Of a DNA stretch of 40,057 nucleotides, positions 1 to 9,422 are shown piece by piece (position 1 is the stretch's first letter; each line of letters starts with the position of its first letter). The notes under the pieces were generated by a model. The model was not told where the DNA came from. It worked only from the letters and a program-made list of their open reading frames with translations, and ran no database searches. The translations under genes and the position numbers were made by a program. Source of the stretch: JBBCJT01 sp037190665 (GTDB lineage Bacteria; Pseudomonadota; Alphaproteobacteria; Acetobacterales; Acetobacteraceae); contig JBBCJT010000034.1 in NCBI GenBank assembly GCA_037190665.1, forward strand, positions 1-40,057. The letters run 5' to 3'.

Positions 1-139
1 TCCCGGTCAACAGCAGCCCCGACGCCATCCAGTTGTAGACGCGGAGCATGTAGCTGCGGAGCCCGGCATCGATGACGGCGGCATCGGCTGTCCTTGCGGG
101 CGCGCCCGTCATCCATCGAGTGTCGGGACTGAAAGCCAT
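1..139 (-). CDS. Bax inhibitor-1/YccA-like membrane protein, N-terminal part only
   Basis: Reading the minus strand from the ATG at 139, the first 46 codons are open and run off the left edge of the window. The translation begins MAFSPDTRW and continues with DAGLRSYMLRVYNWMASGL, which matches the N-terminus of alphaproteobacterial Bax inhibitor-1/YccA family proteins just before their first membrane helix. A GGGAGA ribosome-binding site sits six bases upstream of the ATG, which supports this start. Family members are seven-helix inner-membrane proteins, some of which leak calcium or modulate FtsH. The gene is divergent from the FAD oxidoreductase on its right. The remaining roughly 80% of the protein lies outside the window, so the family call rests on the N-terminal signature alone. 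Confidence 0.75.
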   Translation of the reverse strand, partial: MAFSPDTRWMTGAPARTADAAVIDAGLRSYMLRVYNWMASGLLLTG

Positions 140-285
140 AGGTGTCTCCCCATTTGCGGGCATGCGCCCGTTGCGCGACGATGTTGTGTAGAACGCGTGC
201 AGAATCAAGTGGAATCCGGCCGTTTTCCGGTTCCGTGACCACCCCGGGGCGCAACCGCGGCGCATCCGGCCGCGTTGCCACGCCT

Positions 286-1527
286 GTGTCCGCCCGGCAG
301 GCTTCCACCGCCACCCAGCATCGCGATCTGCGCACCGGAACGCCGGTTTGGCTTCTGGGGCGGCGCGCGCCCCGCGTTTCCGCCCCGCCGCTCGATCGCG
401 CGCTGCAGGCCGACTGCGGCGTGATCGGCGCGGGGGTGACCGGCGCGCTGGTCACGGACGCGCTGCTCGCCGCCGGCCGGCGCGTGGTGGTGCTGGACCG
501 GCGCGGCCCGCTGAAGGGGGCGACCCCCGCCAGCACCGCGCTGCTGCAGTTCGAGCTGGACACGCCGCTGACCGATCTGGCGCGCACCTACGGCCGCGAC
601 CGGGCCGCCCGCGTCTGGTGGCGGTCGGCGACCGCGGTGTCGCGCATCCGTGACCGCATCGCGGATCTCGATCTGCGGTGCGGCTTCGCTGAACGCTCCG
701 TCGCCTACCTGCCCGGCAACCTGCTGGACGTCGCCGGCCTGCGGGAGGAGGCGGCGCTGCGCGCCCGGCTCGGCCTGCGCTCCCGATTCGTGGACCGGAC
801 GGAGCTGGAGGCGCTCACCGGGCTCGACCGGCCGGGCGCGATCTGGTCGCAGGGCGCGGGGGAGCTCGATCCGGTCGCCTTCGTCGGCGGGTTGTGGCGG
901 TCCTGCCTCGCACGGGGGGCGGCGCTGCACGCGCCGGTCGACGTGCGGGACGTCGATCCGGGGCGGGAGGCGGTGCGGATCGAGACGGACACGGGCCATC
1001 CCGTCCACGCCCGCCACGTGGTGTTCGCGAGCGGGTTCGAGCTGCCGAAGCAGGCGCGCCCGCGCGGCTACAAGGTGATCTCCACCTGGGCGCTCGCCAC
1101 GCCGCCGCAGCGCCGTGCCGCGCCCTGGCGGTCCCGCTGCCTGATCTGGCAAGCCGCCGACCCGTATCTCTACGCGCGCACCACGCCGGAGGGGCGCATC
1201 GTCGCCGGCGGCGAGGACGAGGAATTCGCCGACGAAGACGCGCGCGACGCGAAGATCCCCCGCAAGACCGCCGCCGTGCTGCGGAAACTCACCGCCCTGC
1301 TGCCCGGCATCGACGCGCGGGCGGACGCCGCCTGGGCCGGCTGCTTCGGCGCGAGCCCCAACGGCATGCCCGCGATCGGCCGCATCCCGGGGATGAACCG
1401 CTGCCATGCCGTGCTGGGCTTCGGCGGCAACGGCATCACCTTCAGCGCCATCGCCGCCCAGATCATCGCCCGCGACGTGGTCGGCGTGGCGGATCCGGAC
1501 GCGGACCTGTTCGCGATCCGGAGCTGA
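286..1527 (+). CDS. FAD-dependent oxidoreductase, DAO family
   Basis: A protein of about 413 residues of the D-amino-acid-oxidase/glycine-oxidase fold (DAO). The Rossmann FAD-binding motif VIGAGVTGALV lies about 45 residues after the chosen start and is followed by the acidic ribose-binding end of strand 2 (VVLDRR). A C-terminal FAD-contact segment, GFGGNGITFSAIAAQI, closes the fold. Such enzymes oxidise the C-N bond of amino acids or amines; the substrate cannot be read from the sequence. The open frame extends upstream to a GTG at 142 and an ATG at 181, but homologs of this kind normally begin shortly before the DLRTGxPVW segment, so GTG 286 is preferred. None of the candidate starts has a clear Shine-Dalgarno site. 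It converges on the receiver-domain gene with a gap of only nine bases. Confidence 0.8.
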   Translation: MSARQASTATQHRDLRTGTPVWLLGRRAPRVSAPPLDRALQADCGVIGAGVTGALVTDALLAAGRRVVVLDRRGPLKGATPASTALLQFELDTPLTDLARTYGRDRAARVWWRSATAVSRIRDRIADLDLRCGFAERSVAYLPGNLLDVAGLREEAALRARLGLRSRFVDRTELEALTGLDRPGAIWSQGAGELDPVAFVGGLWRSCLARGAALHAPVDVRDVDPGREAVRIETDTGHPVHARHVVFASGFELPKQARPRGYKVISTWALATPPQRRAAPWRSRCLIWQAADPYLYARTTPEGRIVAGGEDEEFADEDARDAKIPRKTAAVLRKLTALLPGIDARADAAWAGCFGASPNGMPAIGRIPGMNRCHAVLGFGGNGITFSAIAAQIIARDVVGVADPDADLFAIRS

Positions 1528-1536
1528 CGGAGGCTT

Positions 1537-2400
1537 TCAGCGCGGCAGGCCGATGAACGCGTGCGTTGCCTCGAACAGTCCCTCGTAGCCGCTGGTGACG
1601 CGGTCGGCGCCAGCTTCCAGTGCCTGCGAGCCGAACCGCTCCACCGCGGGGCCTGCGGCGAAGATGACGATCGGCGCGGTGTGTCCCGCCTGCCGCAGGG
1701 CACGGACGGTCTCGACGCCCGCGTCGCGCTGCATGCCGCGGCCGAGGTCGGAGATCACGAGGTCGAACGGCCCGGGTGCCGCGAGCGCCTGCGTGGTGGA
1801 CAGCGCAGTGACGATCTCCGCGCCGGCGGAGGACAAGACCCGGGCCGGGAAGGCGTTGTTGTCCGGATGGTCGTCGACCCAGAGGATCCGCGGCTTTGCA
1901 GGAGTTTCCGTGGCGGGACCGGGAGCGGCCGCGGGCGCTTCGGCAGCCGGCCGGCGCGTGGCCACGAAGGCCATGGCGGCGGCGGCCTCCTCCGAGGAGC
2001 GGCGCCTGGCTTCCGCCAGTTCCGTGCGCAGGGCCGCCAGTTCCTTGTCCACCTCGGCCCGCGCGGCGATCAGGACCTTCTCGCGGAATTCAACGACGGC
2101 GTCATCGGCCGCCTTCTGCGCGCGCCGTTCCGCATCGGCGCGGATCGCCTGCGCGTGCTCCTGTACCGCCTGCGTCACGTCCTGCCGCGTGCGCCAGCCG
2201 AAGAAGCCGATCGCGGCGACGGCCACCGTTCCCAGCAATCCGCCGCCGATCGCCACACTCTCGACGAAGCGGCGATGTTCCGCCGCGTAGACCGCCAGCA
2301 GATCGACGTAGCGCCGCACCTCGGTCACCGTCTCGGGCGACTGCGCGGCGGCAGCCAGGGGCAGGATCAGCAGGCCGCACAGCAACGCAACGCGCGTCAT
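1537..2400 (-). CDS. Membrane-anchored protein with coiled coil and atypical response-regulator receiver domain
   Basis: A 287-residue protein. Residues 1-20 form a signal peptide ending AAAAQ. Residues about 48-69 form one membrane helix, and about 75-145 are a charged Ala/Glu/Arg-rich coiled coil. After a Pro/Ala linker, residues 171-286 form a CheY-like receiver domain. The acidic pair is present (WVDDHP, D176-D177), as is the phospho-acceptor position (ISDLGR, D218). The usual Thr/Ser switch is Ala (IFAAG), and the near-invariant Lys before strand 5's loop is replaced (DRVTSG). This ISDxGR type of receiver is a recognisable variant. By topology the receiver should be cytoplasmic. AAGGAGG lies just upstream of ATG 2400, so the longer frame from 2424 is not needed. 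No kinase gene is adjacent, and the function is unknown. Confidence 0.7.
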   Translation of the reverse strand: MTRVALLCGLLILPLAAAAQSPETVTEVRRYVDLLAVYAAEHRRFVESVAIGGGLLGTVAVAAIGFFGWRTRQDVTQAVQEHAQAIRADAERRAQKAADDAVVEFREKVLIAARAEVDKELAALRTELAEARRRSSEEAAAAMAFVATRRPAAEAPAAAPGPATETPAKPRILWVDDHPDNNAFPARVLSSAGAEIVTALSTTQALAAPGPFDLVISDLGRGMQRDAGVETVRALRQAGHTAPIVIFAAGPAVERFGSQALEAGADRVTSGYEGLFEATHAFIGLPR

Positions 2401-2464
2401 GGGCGCCTCCTTCGTTGCGCCCACAGGACAACCGGCGCCGCATCAGGGTCAAGCGGCGATGCGG

Positions 2465-4966
2465 CTATTCGTTGCGCAGCAGCGGCGCGGCCTTTGCCCT
2501 GAGCGCGAACGCCGTGCCGGCCCAGCCGAAGGCGAGCGTCAGCAGCGTGCAGCCGATCACCGTCAGCGCCAGCCGGCCCGGCAGGAACACCCAGTCCGAC
2601 CGCATCACGTAGGTGATCACCGCCCAGGACGCGGCGGTGCCGACCACGGCGGCGACGAGGCCCGCGGTCAGTCCCAGCGCGCCGAATTCGACGAGGAAGG
2701 CGCGGCGGATGTCGGCGCGCGTGGCGCCCAGCGTCTTCAGCACCACCGCGTCGCGGATGCGCCGCCGCTGCCCCGCCGCGACCGCGCCGGCGAGTACCAG
2801 CGCGCCCGCCAGCAGCGTGACGGAGCCGGTGGCGGTCAGTGCGGCAGCGATCTGGCCGAGCAGCCCGTTCACCGCCTCCAGCGCGTCGCGCACGCGGATG
2901 GCCGACACGTTGGGCAGCGCATCCGTCACCGCGCGCATCACTGGTGCTTCCGCTTCCGGCCGCGCGGTCACGGTGGCGATGTGCGTGTGCGGCGCGGCCT
3001 CCAGCAGGCCGGGGCTCGCGACCATGGTGAAGTTCATCCCCAGGCTGCGCCAGGCGATGTCGCGCAGCGAGGCGATGCGCAGCGGGATGTCGCGGCCGAG
3101 CACGTTCACCGTGATCGTGTCGCCGACGCCGATGCCCCAGCCGTTGGCGAGGTTGGCGTCGAAGGAAACCAGCGGCGCGCCGCGATAATCCGCCGGCCAC
3201 CACTGCCCGGCGACCAGCCGCGTGCCATCGGGCGGGGCGGCGGCGTAGGTCAGGCCGCGGTCGCCGCGCAGCGCCCAGGCGGTCTCGGGCGTGGTACGGA
3301 CCTGTTCGGCCGGCACGCCGTTCACGGCGGTGATCCGCGCGCGCAGCGAGGGCACGCGCCGTTCCTCCGTCACGCCCGGGACGCTGCGGACGATCTCGTC
3401 GAACCGCGCGGCCTGCGCGGACTGGATGTCCACGAAGAAGAAGGAGGGCGCGCGGGCCGGCATCTGCTCGTTGACCGTGCGCGCGACGTTGCCCTGGATC
3501 AGGGCCACGGCCGCGAGCGTGGACAGGCCGAGGCCGAGCGAGACCAGCATCAGCGGCGTCGCCGCCCCCGGCCGGTGCAGGTTGGCGAGCCCGAGCCGCA
3601 GCGAGGGCGAGCCGGTGCGGCGGACCCGTGCGGCCAGCCGCATCAGCCCGGACGCCGCCACCCGGTACAGCGCCAGCGTCGCCAGCGCGCCGGCACAGAA
3701 CCAGGCGGCGAAGACGCGGTCCTGCGCGGTGGCGATGGTCAGCGCGACGAGGGCGGCGGCCAGCAGCAGGTTCACCGCGAGCATCGCCCCGCGCGGGCGG
3801 GCGGAGGCGGGGGCGACGACATCGCGGAACAGCGCCGCGCCGGGGATGTCGCGGGCGCGCGCGAGCGGCCACAGTGCGAAGGCGGCCGCCGTCAGCAGGC
3901 CGAACAGCGCCGCCTCGATCAGCGGCGTGGGATAGAAGCCGAGCCGGGGCGTCACCGGCAGCATGCCGGCCAGCGCCCAGGAGGCGACGAAGGGCAGCAC
4001 GACGCCGAGCGCGAGGCCGAGGACGATGCCGAGCGCGGCGAGCAGGCCGAGCTGCATCAGCCCCGCCGCGAACACCATGTCCGCCGGCGCGCCGAGGCAG
4101 CGCAGCGTGGCGATGGTGCGCGTGCGGGCGATCACCCAGGCGCGCACGCCGTTGGCCACGCCGATGCCGCCGACCAGCAGGCTGGTCAGCCCCACCAGCG
4201 TCATGAACAGCGCCGTCTGGTCGATGAAGCGCACCACGCCCGGCGCGGCGTTGCCGCTGTCGCGGATGCGCCAGCCTTCGGGGGCGAAGCGCGTTCGCGC
4301 CGCCGCCACCGTGGCGGGGGCGTTCGCGCCGTCGGGCAGCAATACGCGGGTGTTGAACTGCAGCAGCGAGCCGGGCTGGACGAGGTTGGTGGCGGGCAGG
4401 TCGTCGAGCGCGATCAGCGCGCGGGGACCGAGGATGGTGGGGCTCGCCACCTTGTCGGGCTCCACGGTCAGCGCGCCGCGCACGGTGAAGCTGGCATCGC
4501 CGATGCGGACGCTGTCGCCGGGGTTGAGCGACAGCCGCTCGATGACCAGCGGGTCGAGCACCAGCCCGCCGCCGCCGGGCCGGGCGTCGGCCGGCGCGAT
4601 GGCGGCCTCGCCCACCATCGGCCAGGCGGCGTCCACGGCCTTCAGCTCCACCCGCATGCGCTCGCCGCCCGCGGCGACGACCATGGCGCGCATCTCCACC
4701 GTGTCGCCCAGCCGCGCCCCGCGGGCGGCGAACCACCCGCGCGCCTCGGCCGGCATCGGCGCGCGGGTGGAGGTGACCTCGATATCGCCGCCCAGGATGC
4801 GCCGCCCGTCGGCGCGCATCCCCTCGACCACGCCCTCTCGCAGCGTGCCCACGGCGGCGATGGCGGCCACGCCGAGGGCGAGGCAGGCGAGCACGATGCG
4901 CAGCCCGCGCGTGCCCGCGCGCAACTCGCGGCGCGCGATGCGCCAGGCCAGGGGGAGGTCGGTCAT
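2465..4966 (-). CDS. ybbP: FtsX-like ABC transporter permease (YbbP type)
   Basis: An 833-residue inner-membrane permease of the MacB/FtsX superfamily. It has an N-terminal helix (about 22-42, IVLACLALGVAAIAAVGTL), a large periplasmic domain, and two sets of hydrophobic helices: one in the middle (about 255-420) and one at the C-terminus (about 705-825). This two-FtsX-domain layout and length are typical of YbbP, the partner of the ATPase YbbA, in a module usually found next to the esterase TesA. The likely partner ATPase and arylesterase genes lie about 1.1 kb upstream on this strand, separated by two unrelated genes. The system is thought to export or extract envelope lipids or hydrophobic compounds; the substrate is not established. 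The start at 4966 has only a weak ribosome-binding site. Confidence 0.85.
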   Translation of the reverse strand: MTDLPLAWRIARRELRAGTRGLRIVLACLALGVAAIAAVGTLREGVVEGMRADGRRILGGDIEVTSTRAPMPAEARGWFAARGARLGDTVEMRAMVVAAGGERMRVELKAVDAAWPMVGEAAIAPADARPGGGGLVLDPLVIERLSLNPGDSVRIGDASFTVRGALTVEPDKVASPTILGPRALIALDDLPATNLVQPGSLLQFNTRVLLPDGANAPATVAAARTRFAPEGWRIRDSGNAAPGVVRFIDQTALFMTLVGLTSLLVGGIGVANGVRAWVIARTRTIATLRCLGAPADMVFAAGLMQLGLLAALGIVLGLALGVVLPFVASWALAGMLPVTPRLGFYPTPLIEAALFGLLTAAAFALWPLARARDIPGAALFRDVVAPASARPRGAMLAVNLLLAAALVALTIATAQDRVFAAWFCAGALATLALYRVAASGLMRLAARVRRTGSPSLRLGLANLHRPGAATPLMLVSLGLGLSTLAAVALIQGNVARTVNEQMPARAPSFFFVDIQSAQAARFDEIVRSVPGVTEERRVPSLRARITAVNGVPAEQVRTTPETAWALRGDRGLTYAAAPPDGTRLVAGQWWPADYRGAPLVSFDANLANGWGIGVGDTITVNVLGRDIPLRIASLRDIAWRSLGMNFTMVASPGLLEAAPHTHIATVTARPEAEAPVMRAVTDALPNVSAIRVRDALEAVNGLLGQIAAALTATGSVTLLAGALVLAGAVAAGQRRRIRDAVVLKTLGATRADIRRAFLVEFGALGLTAGLVAAVVGTAASWAVITYVMRSDWVFLPGRLALTVIGCTLLTLAFGWAGTAFALRAKAAPLLRNE

Positions 4967-5029
4967 GGCGTCGATGTTAGGGGGGCAGGCAGCCGGCGCC
5001 AGACCGCGCCCGCCTCGCTCGCGCTTTGT

Positions 5030-5341
5030 TCAGGCCGCGAGCGCACCTTCGGGCCACGGGGCCTCGCCGTCCTTGTAGTCGGGGGCGCAGACCTCGGTGA
5101 TGCGCGGCGTGCCGAAGGTGGCGGCGATCTCGGCGCGCCAGCCGGGATCGTGGCTGCACGCGGCCGCGGCGCGGTTGCGCCAGATGTAGGCGACGCCCGC
5201 GGCGCCGGCCGGTTCGTCGTGCAGGAAGCGGGCGTGCAGCAGATCGGGGGCGGGCCGCCACAGCGCCTCGCAGGTCCGGAGGCGCAGCAGCGCGTCCGGC
5301 GCGTTCTCAGGCAGATCGAAGACGACGATCTCCGTGAACAT
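5030..5341 (-). CDS. Small conserved protein, probable dimeric alpha/beta-barrel (YdhR/ABM-like)
   Basis: A 103-residue soluble protein beginning MFTEIVVFDLPE, with the pattern strand-helix-(LHARFLHDEPAGAAGVAYIW)-helix-strand seen in the ferredoxin-like dimeric alpha/beta-barrel proteins that include putative monooxygenases of the YdhR/ABM type. The segment GVAYIWRNRAAAACSHDPGW resembles the central strand and following helix of that family. No metal or cofactor ligands are obvious, so an enzymatic role is only a family guess. It lies between the YbbP permease and a PEP-CTERM gene on the same strand, separated from each by 60-75 bases, and interrupts the usual permease/ATPase adjacency. The gene call is fairly safe; the function is not. 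Confidence 0.6.
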   Translation of the reverse strand: MFTEIVVFDLPENAPDALLRLRTCEALWRPAPDLLHARFLHDEPAGAAGVAYIWRNRAAAACSHDPGWRAEIAATFGTPRITEVCAPDYKDGEAPWPEGALAA

Positions 5342-5415
5342 GACGGCAGCCTGCCGGGCGAACGTTTCAGCCGGATTTCAGCCCCGCAGTTATTTTGCTG
5401 CGATTGCGGCGGTCG

Positions 5416-5979
5416 TCAGGCCCGGCGGCGGACGGCTGCAAGCCCCAGCAATCCGACGCCGAGGACGGCCAGCGTCGCCGGCTCCGGCACCGCCGTGGCG
5501 GTCACGAAGTTCAGCACGACCTGCGTGCCGTTCACGTAGGCCAACCCGTTCCAGTTGATCCGGATCTCGTTGTCGGTGAACGACACGCGGCTGTTGTCGA
5601 AGCCGCTCATGGTGGTGAGGCTGTCGACGGTCGCGGAGATGATGCCGAGCGCGTCGGCGGAGGTGAACACCGGGCCGTTGAAGCTCGCGGAGGTCCAGGT
5701 CGGGTTGGACAGGACGGTGGTGAAGACCAGCGACAGCGTGTTCGCCGTGAAGTCCACCGCGATCTGCGTCACGCCTTCGACATCGGCCGTCGTGTCCACG
5801 CCGGCGCCGGACACGAAGGTCTCCGGGGTCCAGGTCGAGAACGGATAGACATCTCCGAGGACGGGATACCGGTAGCTCGCCGTGAAGCTGTGGCCGAGCA
5901 GGCTGGCCTGCGACGGCGCGGCGCCGGCCACGACGGCGAAGGCCGTGAGCGCGGCCAGGATCGGCAGGCGGGTCTGCAT
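5416..5979 (-). CDS. PEP-CTERM sorting domain protein
   Basis: A 187-residue secreted protein. It has a signal peptide (about 1-25, ending in AAPSQASLL), a mostly beta-rich Thr/Ser/Val region without a domain I recognise, and a C-terminal exosortase signal. That signal is the VPEP motif followed by a hydrophobic helix (LAVLGVGLLGLAAV) and a terminal RRRA. Exosortases cut such tails and anchor or release the protein at the outer surface, often together with exopolysaccharide. GGAGGG lies eight bases before ATG 5979, so this start is preferred over in-frame extension to 6051. Unlike the three PEP-CTERM genes at the right end, it lacks the choice-of-anchor K cysteine pair and has no properly spaced -24/-12 element upstream. 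Confidence 0.85.
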   Translation of the reverse strand: MQTRLPILAALTAFAVVAGAAPSQASLLGHSFTASYRYPVLGDVYPFSTWTPETFVSGAGVDTTADVEGVTQIAVDFTANTLSLVFTTVLSNPTWTSASFNGPVFTSADALGIISATVDSLTTMSGFDNSRVSFTDNEIRINWNGLAYVNGTQVVLNFVTATAVPEPATLAVLGVGLLGLAAVRRRA

Positions 5980-6115
5980 GGGATCATCCCTCCGGAGACC
6001 GCTATCCGTTACGGTATTGCAGCGGCGAGCGCCAGCGAACCCCGGTTGCACTTGCGTGCCGCCGACGGAGCGGTTTGCAACCTGCGCATGTAGCGCGGCG
6101 GCGGAAGCGGCCCGG

Positions 6116-6833
<718 letters not shown>

Positions 6834-6835
<2 letters not shown>

Positions 6836-7478
6836 GGCGGCAGCATATCGGCTTGGTGCTGCGGCGCGGAAAGCGCTCCTTCTCCTGATGCTCATCACCT
6901 CCGTGTCAGCATCGGCGCAGACGCTGCGTATCCTCGCCCTCGGCGACTCGCTGACCGCCGGCTACGGGCTGGCGCAGAGCGAGGGGTTCGCCGCCGTGCT
7001 GGAACGCGCCCTGCGGGAGCGCGGGCACGACGTGCGGGTGATCGATGCCGGCGTTTCGGGCGATACCAGCGCCGGCGGCCGCGCCCGGCTCGACTGGGCG
7101 CTGGCGGAAGGCGCCGAGGCCGCGATCGTCGAACTCGGCGGCAATGACGGGCTGCGCGGCCTCGATCCGCGCCAGACGGAGGAGAACCTCGCCGCCATCC
7201 TTGATGCGCTGGCGGCGCGGCGCATCCCCGTGCTGCTCTCGGGCATGTACGCGCCACCCAATCTCGGCGCCGACTACCAGCGCGACTTCCGCGCCGCCTT
7301 CGACCGGATGGGCGCGCGGCCGGGGGTGATCTACGACCCGTTCTTCCTCGACGGCGTGGCGGGCGATCCCGCGCTCAACCAGCCGGACCGCATCCACCCG
7401 AACCCCGAAGGCGTGCGGCGCATCGTCGCGCGGCTGCTGCCGATGGTGGAACGGCTGATCGGCGAGGTGCGGCGATGA
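6834..7478 (+). CDS. tesA: Secreted arylesterase, SGNH/GDSL hydrolase (TesA-like)
   Basis: A 214-residue SGNH hydrolase. The first 29 residues form a signal peptide (ALLLLMLITSVSASAQ), placing the enzyme in the periplasm. Catalytic blocks are visible in order: block I ALGDSLTAGYG with the nucleophilic Ser, block II GVSGDTSAGG with Gly, block III ELGGNDGLRG with Asn, and block V DRIHPN with the Asp-His pair. TesA-like enzymes hydrolyse thioesters, aryl esters and lysophospholipids. It is divergent from the ABC ATPase, a classic partner, and its TGA overlaps the ATG of thpR (ATGA). The start could instead be ATG 6825 or ATG 6888, since no site has a strong Shine-Dalgarno. Confidence 0.88.
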
Positions 7479-8011
7479 GGCTGTTCGTCGCGCTCGACCT
7501 GCCGCCGATGCTGCGCATGCGCCTTGCCGGGCTGTGCGGCGGCATCCCGGGGGGCCGCTGGGTGCCGGCGGAGAACTTCCACCTGACGCTGCGCTTCATC
7601 GGCGAGGTGCAGTCCTGGCAGGCGCAGGAGATCGACGACGCGCTCGCCGCCGTGCGCGGCCGGGGCTTCACGCTGACGCTCGCCGGCGTGGGCACCTTCG
7701 CCCGCGCCGGCCGCACCCATGCGCTGTGGGTGGGGGTGGAGCGGAACGAGCGGCTGGATCACCTGCAGACCAAGGTGGAAACGGCGCTGCAGCGGGCCGG
7801 ACTGGAGCCGGAGCGCCGCCGCTTCGCCCCGCACGTGACGCTGGCGCGGCTGGACGAGGCCGCGCCCGAAGCCAAGATCGCCGCCTTCGTGCAGGCGCAT
7901 AACCTGTTCCGCTCCGAACCGCTGCCGGTGGAGCGGTTCACCCTGTTCTCCTCCCGGCTCGGCAAGGATCAGGCCGTCTACACGCCGGAAGTGGACTACG
8001 CGCTTGCCTGA
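7475..8011 (+). CDS. thpR: RNA 2',3'-cyclic phosphodiesterase (2H family)
   Basis: A 178-residue member of the 2H phosphoesterase family (LigT/ThpR). Both catalytic HxTx motifs are present, HLTL at residues 36-39 and HVTL at 120-123. The N-terminal MRLFVALDLP is typical of the family, as is the RFIGEV segment after the first motif. ThpR hydrolyses 2',3'-cyclic phosphate ends of RNA and can join tRNA halves through a 2'-5' bond in vitro; the physiological role is unclear. The start codon overlaps the esterase stop and its own stop overlaps the following acetyltransferase start, so the genes are probably translated together. Confidence 0.92.
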   Translation: MRLFVALDLPPMLRMRLAGLCGGIPGGRWVPAENFHLTLRFIGEVQSWQAQEIDDALAAVRGRGFTLTLAGVGTFARAGRTHALWVGVERNERLDHLQTKVETALQRAGLEPERRRFAPHVTLARLDEAAPEAKIAAFVQAHNLFRSEPLPVERFTLFSSRLGKDQAVYTPEVDYALA

Positions 8012-8501
8012 ACGGAGCTGGCGGCCGATGGCGGCCGGCGACATCGCCGCGGTGGCCGCCATCGCCGCGCGTGTCCATCCGGATTTTCCGGAAAGCCCCG
8101 CCGTCTTCGCCGAACGCCAGCGCCTCGCGCCCGCCGGCTGCCTGATGCTTCAGACCGGCGACGCGGCGGAGGGCTACGTGCTGAGCCATCCATGGACCCT
8201 CGCCTCGCCGCCGGTGCTGGACACGCTGCTGGGCGCGCTGCCGGCCGCGCCGGACTGCTGGTACCTGCACGATCTCGCGCTGCTGCCATCGACGCGCGGT
8301 GCGGGGCTGGGGCCGGTCGCCGTCGATCTGCTGGCGGCGCGGGCGCGGGCGGCGGGGCTGCCACGGATGGCGCTCGTGGCGGTGAACGGCTCGGCGCCGT
8401 TCTGGCTGCGGCAGGGATTCGACCCCGCGCCGCCGCCGGCGAAGGGACTCGCGGGCTACGGCGCGGATGCGGTGTTCATGACGCGCGGCCTCGCGGCCTG
8501 A
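8004..8501 (+). CDS. GNAT family N-acetyltransferase
   Basis: A 165-residue protein with the GNAT fold. It shows the N-terminal RPMAAGDIAAVAAIA helix, the central strand YLHDLALLPSTRGAGLGPVAVDLL containing the acetyl-CoA pyrophosphate loop (a variant R/GxGxG/A: RGAGLG), and the C-terminal FWLRQGFDP segment. The substrate is unknown. I place the start at TTG 8004 because the WRP segment before the ATG at 8028 belongs to strand 1 of the fold. That makes the gene overlap thpR by eight bases, in keeping with the coupling seen through this run. The next gene starts directly after its stop. Confidence 0.85.
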   Translation: MPERSWRPMAAGDIAAVAAIAARVHPDFPESPAVFAERQRLAPAGCLMLQTGDAAEGYVLSHPWTLASPPVLDTLLGALPAAPDCWYLHDLALLPSTRGAGLGPVAVDLLAARARAAGLPRMALVAVNGSAPFWLRQGFDPAPPPAKGLAGYGADAVFMTRGLAA

Positions 8502-9407
8502 ATGACCGCGCCGCGGCCGGACCAGGGATTGTCGCGGACGGCGCTGGGGCAGCTCGTCGGCTCCGTCATCGCGCTCGGCGGCGCGTGGCCGATCACCAAG
8601 TACGCGGTCCCGGCGATCCCGCCGCTGTGGTTCGCGGTGGGCCGCGCGGCGTTCGCGGCGATCTCCGTGACGCTGGTCCTCGCCCTGCTCGGCCGGCTGC
8701 GGCGCCTGCCGCGGCGGGAGGTGCTGAGCGTCGTCATCATCGCGTGCTTCCAGATCGGCGGCTTCTTCGCGCTGACGCATATCGCCCTGCCGTACGTGCC
8801 GGCGGGGCGCACCGCGATCCTGTCCAACGTGACCACGATCTTCATCCCCGCCCTCGCGCTGCTGGTGCTGCACGAGCACATCCCGCCGGCGCGCTGGGTG
8901 GCCACCGCGATGGGGCTTGCGGGCGTGGTGGTGCTGGCGGGGCCATGGAGCATCGACTGGTCCGCGCCGGGCGTGCTGTTCGGCCACGCGCTGCTGCTGA
9001 GTGCCGCGCTGTGCTGGTCCGTCGCCATCATCCTCCTGCGCCTGCGCCCGCCCATGGTGCCGATGCTGTCGCTGCTGCCGTGGTCGTTCTCCCTGTCGGC
9101 GCTGATGCTGCTGCCGCTCGCCCTGTCGGGCGCGCCGTTCCCTGGCGCGGAGGCGGGGTGGGGGCCGTGGCTGGCGCTGTGCTTCGTGGGGCTGATCGGC
9201 GCGCCGATCGGCACGTGGTGCGCGCTCGCCGCGCAGGCGAGCCTGCCGGCGGTTGTCGTCTCGATCGGCTTCCTCGCCACGCCGGCCACCGGCATCGCGG
9301 TCGCGACGCTGTGGCTGGGCGAGCCGCTCGGCTGGGACCTGATCGCCGGCGGTGGGTTGATCCTGCTGGGCGTGCTCGTCGCGACGGTACCGCGGCCGGG
9401 ACGGTGA
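8502..9407 (+). CDS. EamA/DMT family transporter
   Basis: A 301-residue integral membrane protein with ten predicted helices arranged as two EamA repeats (about 15-145 and 160-295). The second repeat ends in the familiar PATGIAVATLWLGEPL segment. The drug/metabolite transporter superfamily exports or imports small metabolites such as amino acids and nucleobases; the substrate is unknown. The ATG follows the upstream stop without a gap (TGAATG). It is the last gene of the esterase - thpR - GNAT - permease run and converges on the amidohydrolase at 9423. Confidence 0.9.
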   Translation: MTAPRPDQGLSRTALGQLVGSVIALGGAWPITKYAVPAIPPLWFAVGRAAFAAISVTLVLALLGRLRRLPRREVLSVVIIACFQIGGFFALTHIALPYVPAGRTAILSNVTTIFIPALALLVLHEHIPPARWVATAMGLAGVVVLAGPWSIDWSAPGVLFGHALLLSAALCWSVAIILLRLRPPMVPMLSLLPWSFSLSALMLLPLALSGAPFPGAEAGWGPWLALCFVGLIGAPIGTWCALAAQASLPAVVVSIGFLATPATGIAVATLWLGEPLGWDLIAGGGLILLGVLVATVPRPGR

Positions 9408-9422
9408 TAGCGATACCGCCGG

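Noticed and set aside
2399..5539. A 1046-codon plus-strand open frame opposite the permease
   Set aside because: It is antisense to ybbP and rich in His/Gln/Arg/Gly with no recognisable fold, as expected for a shadow frame in very GC-rich DNA.
6048..6060. GGCACGCAAGTGC upstream of the PEP-CTERM gene at 5416-5979, resembling a -24/-12 promoter
   Set aside because: GG and GC are nine, not ten, bases apart and the base before GG is C; sigma-54 promoters are strict about this spacing.
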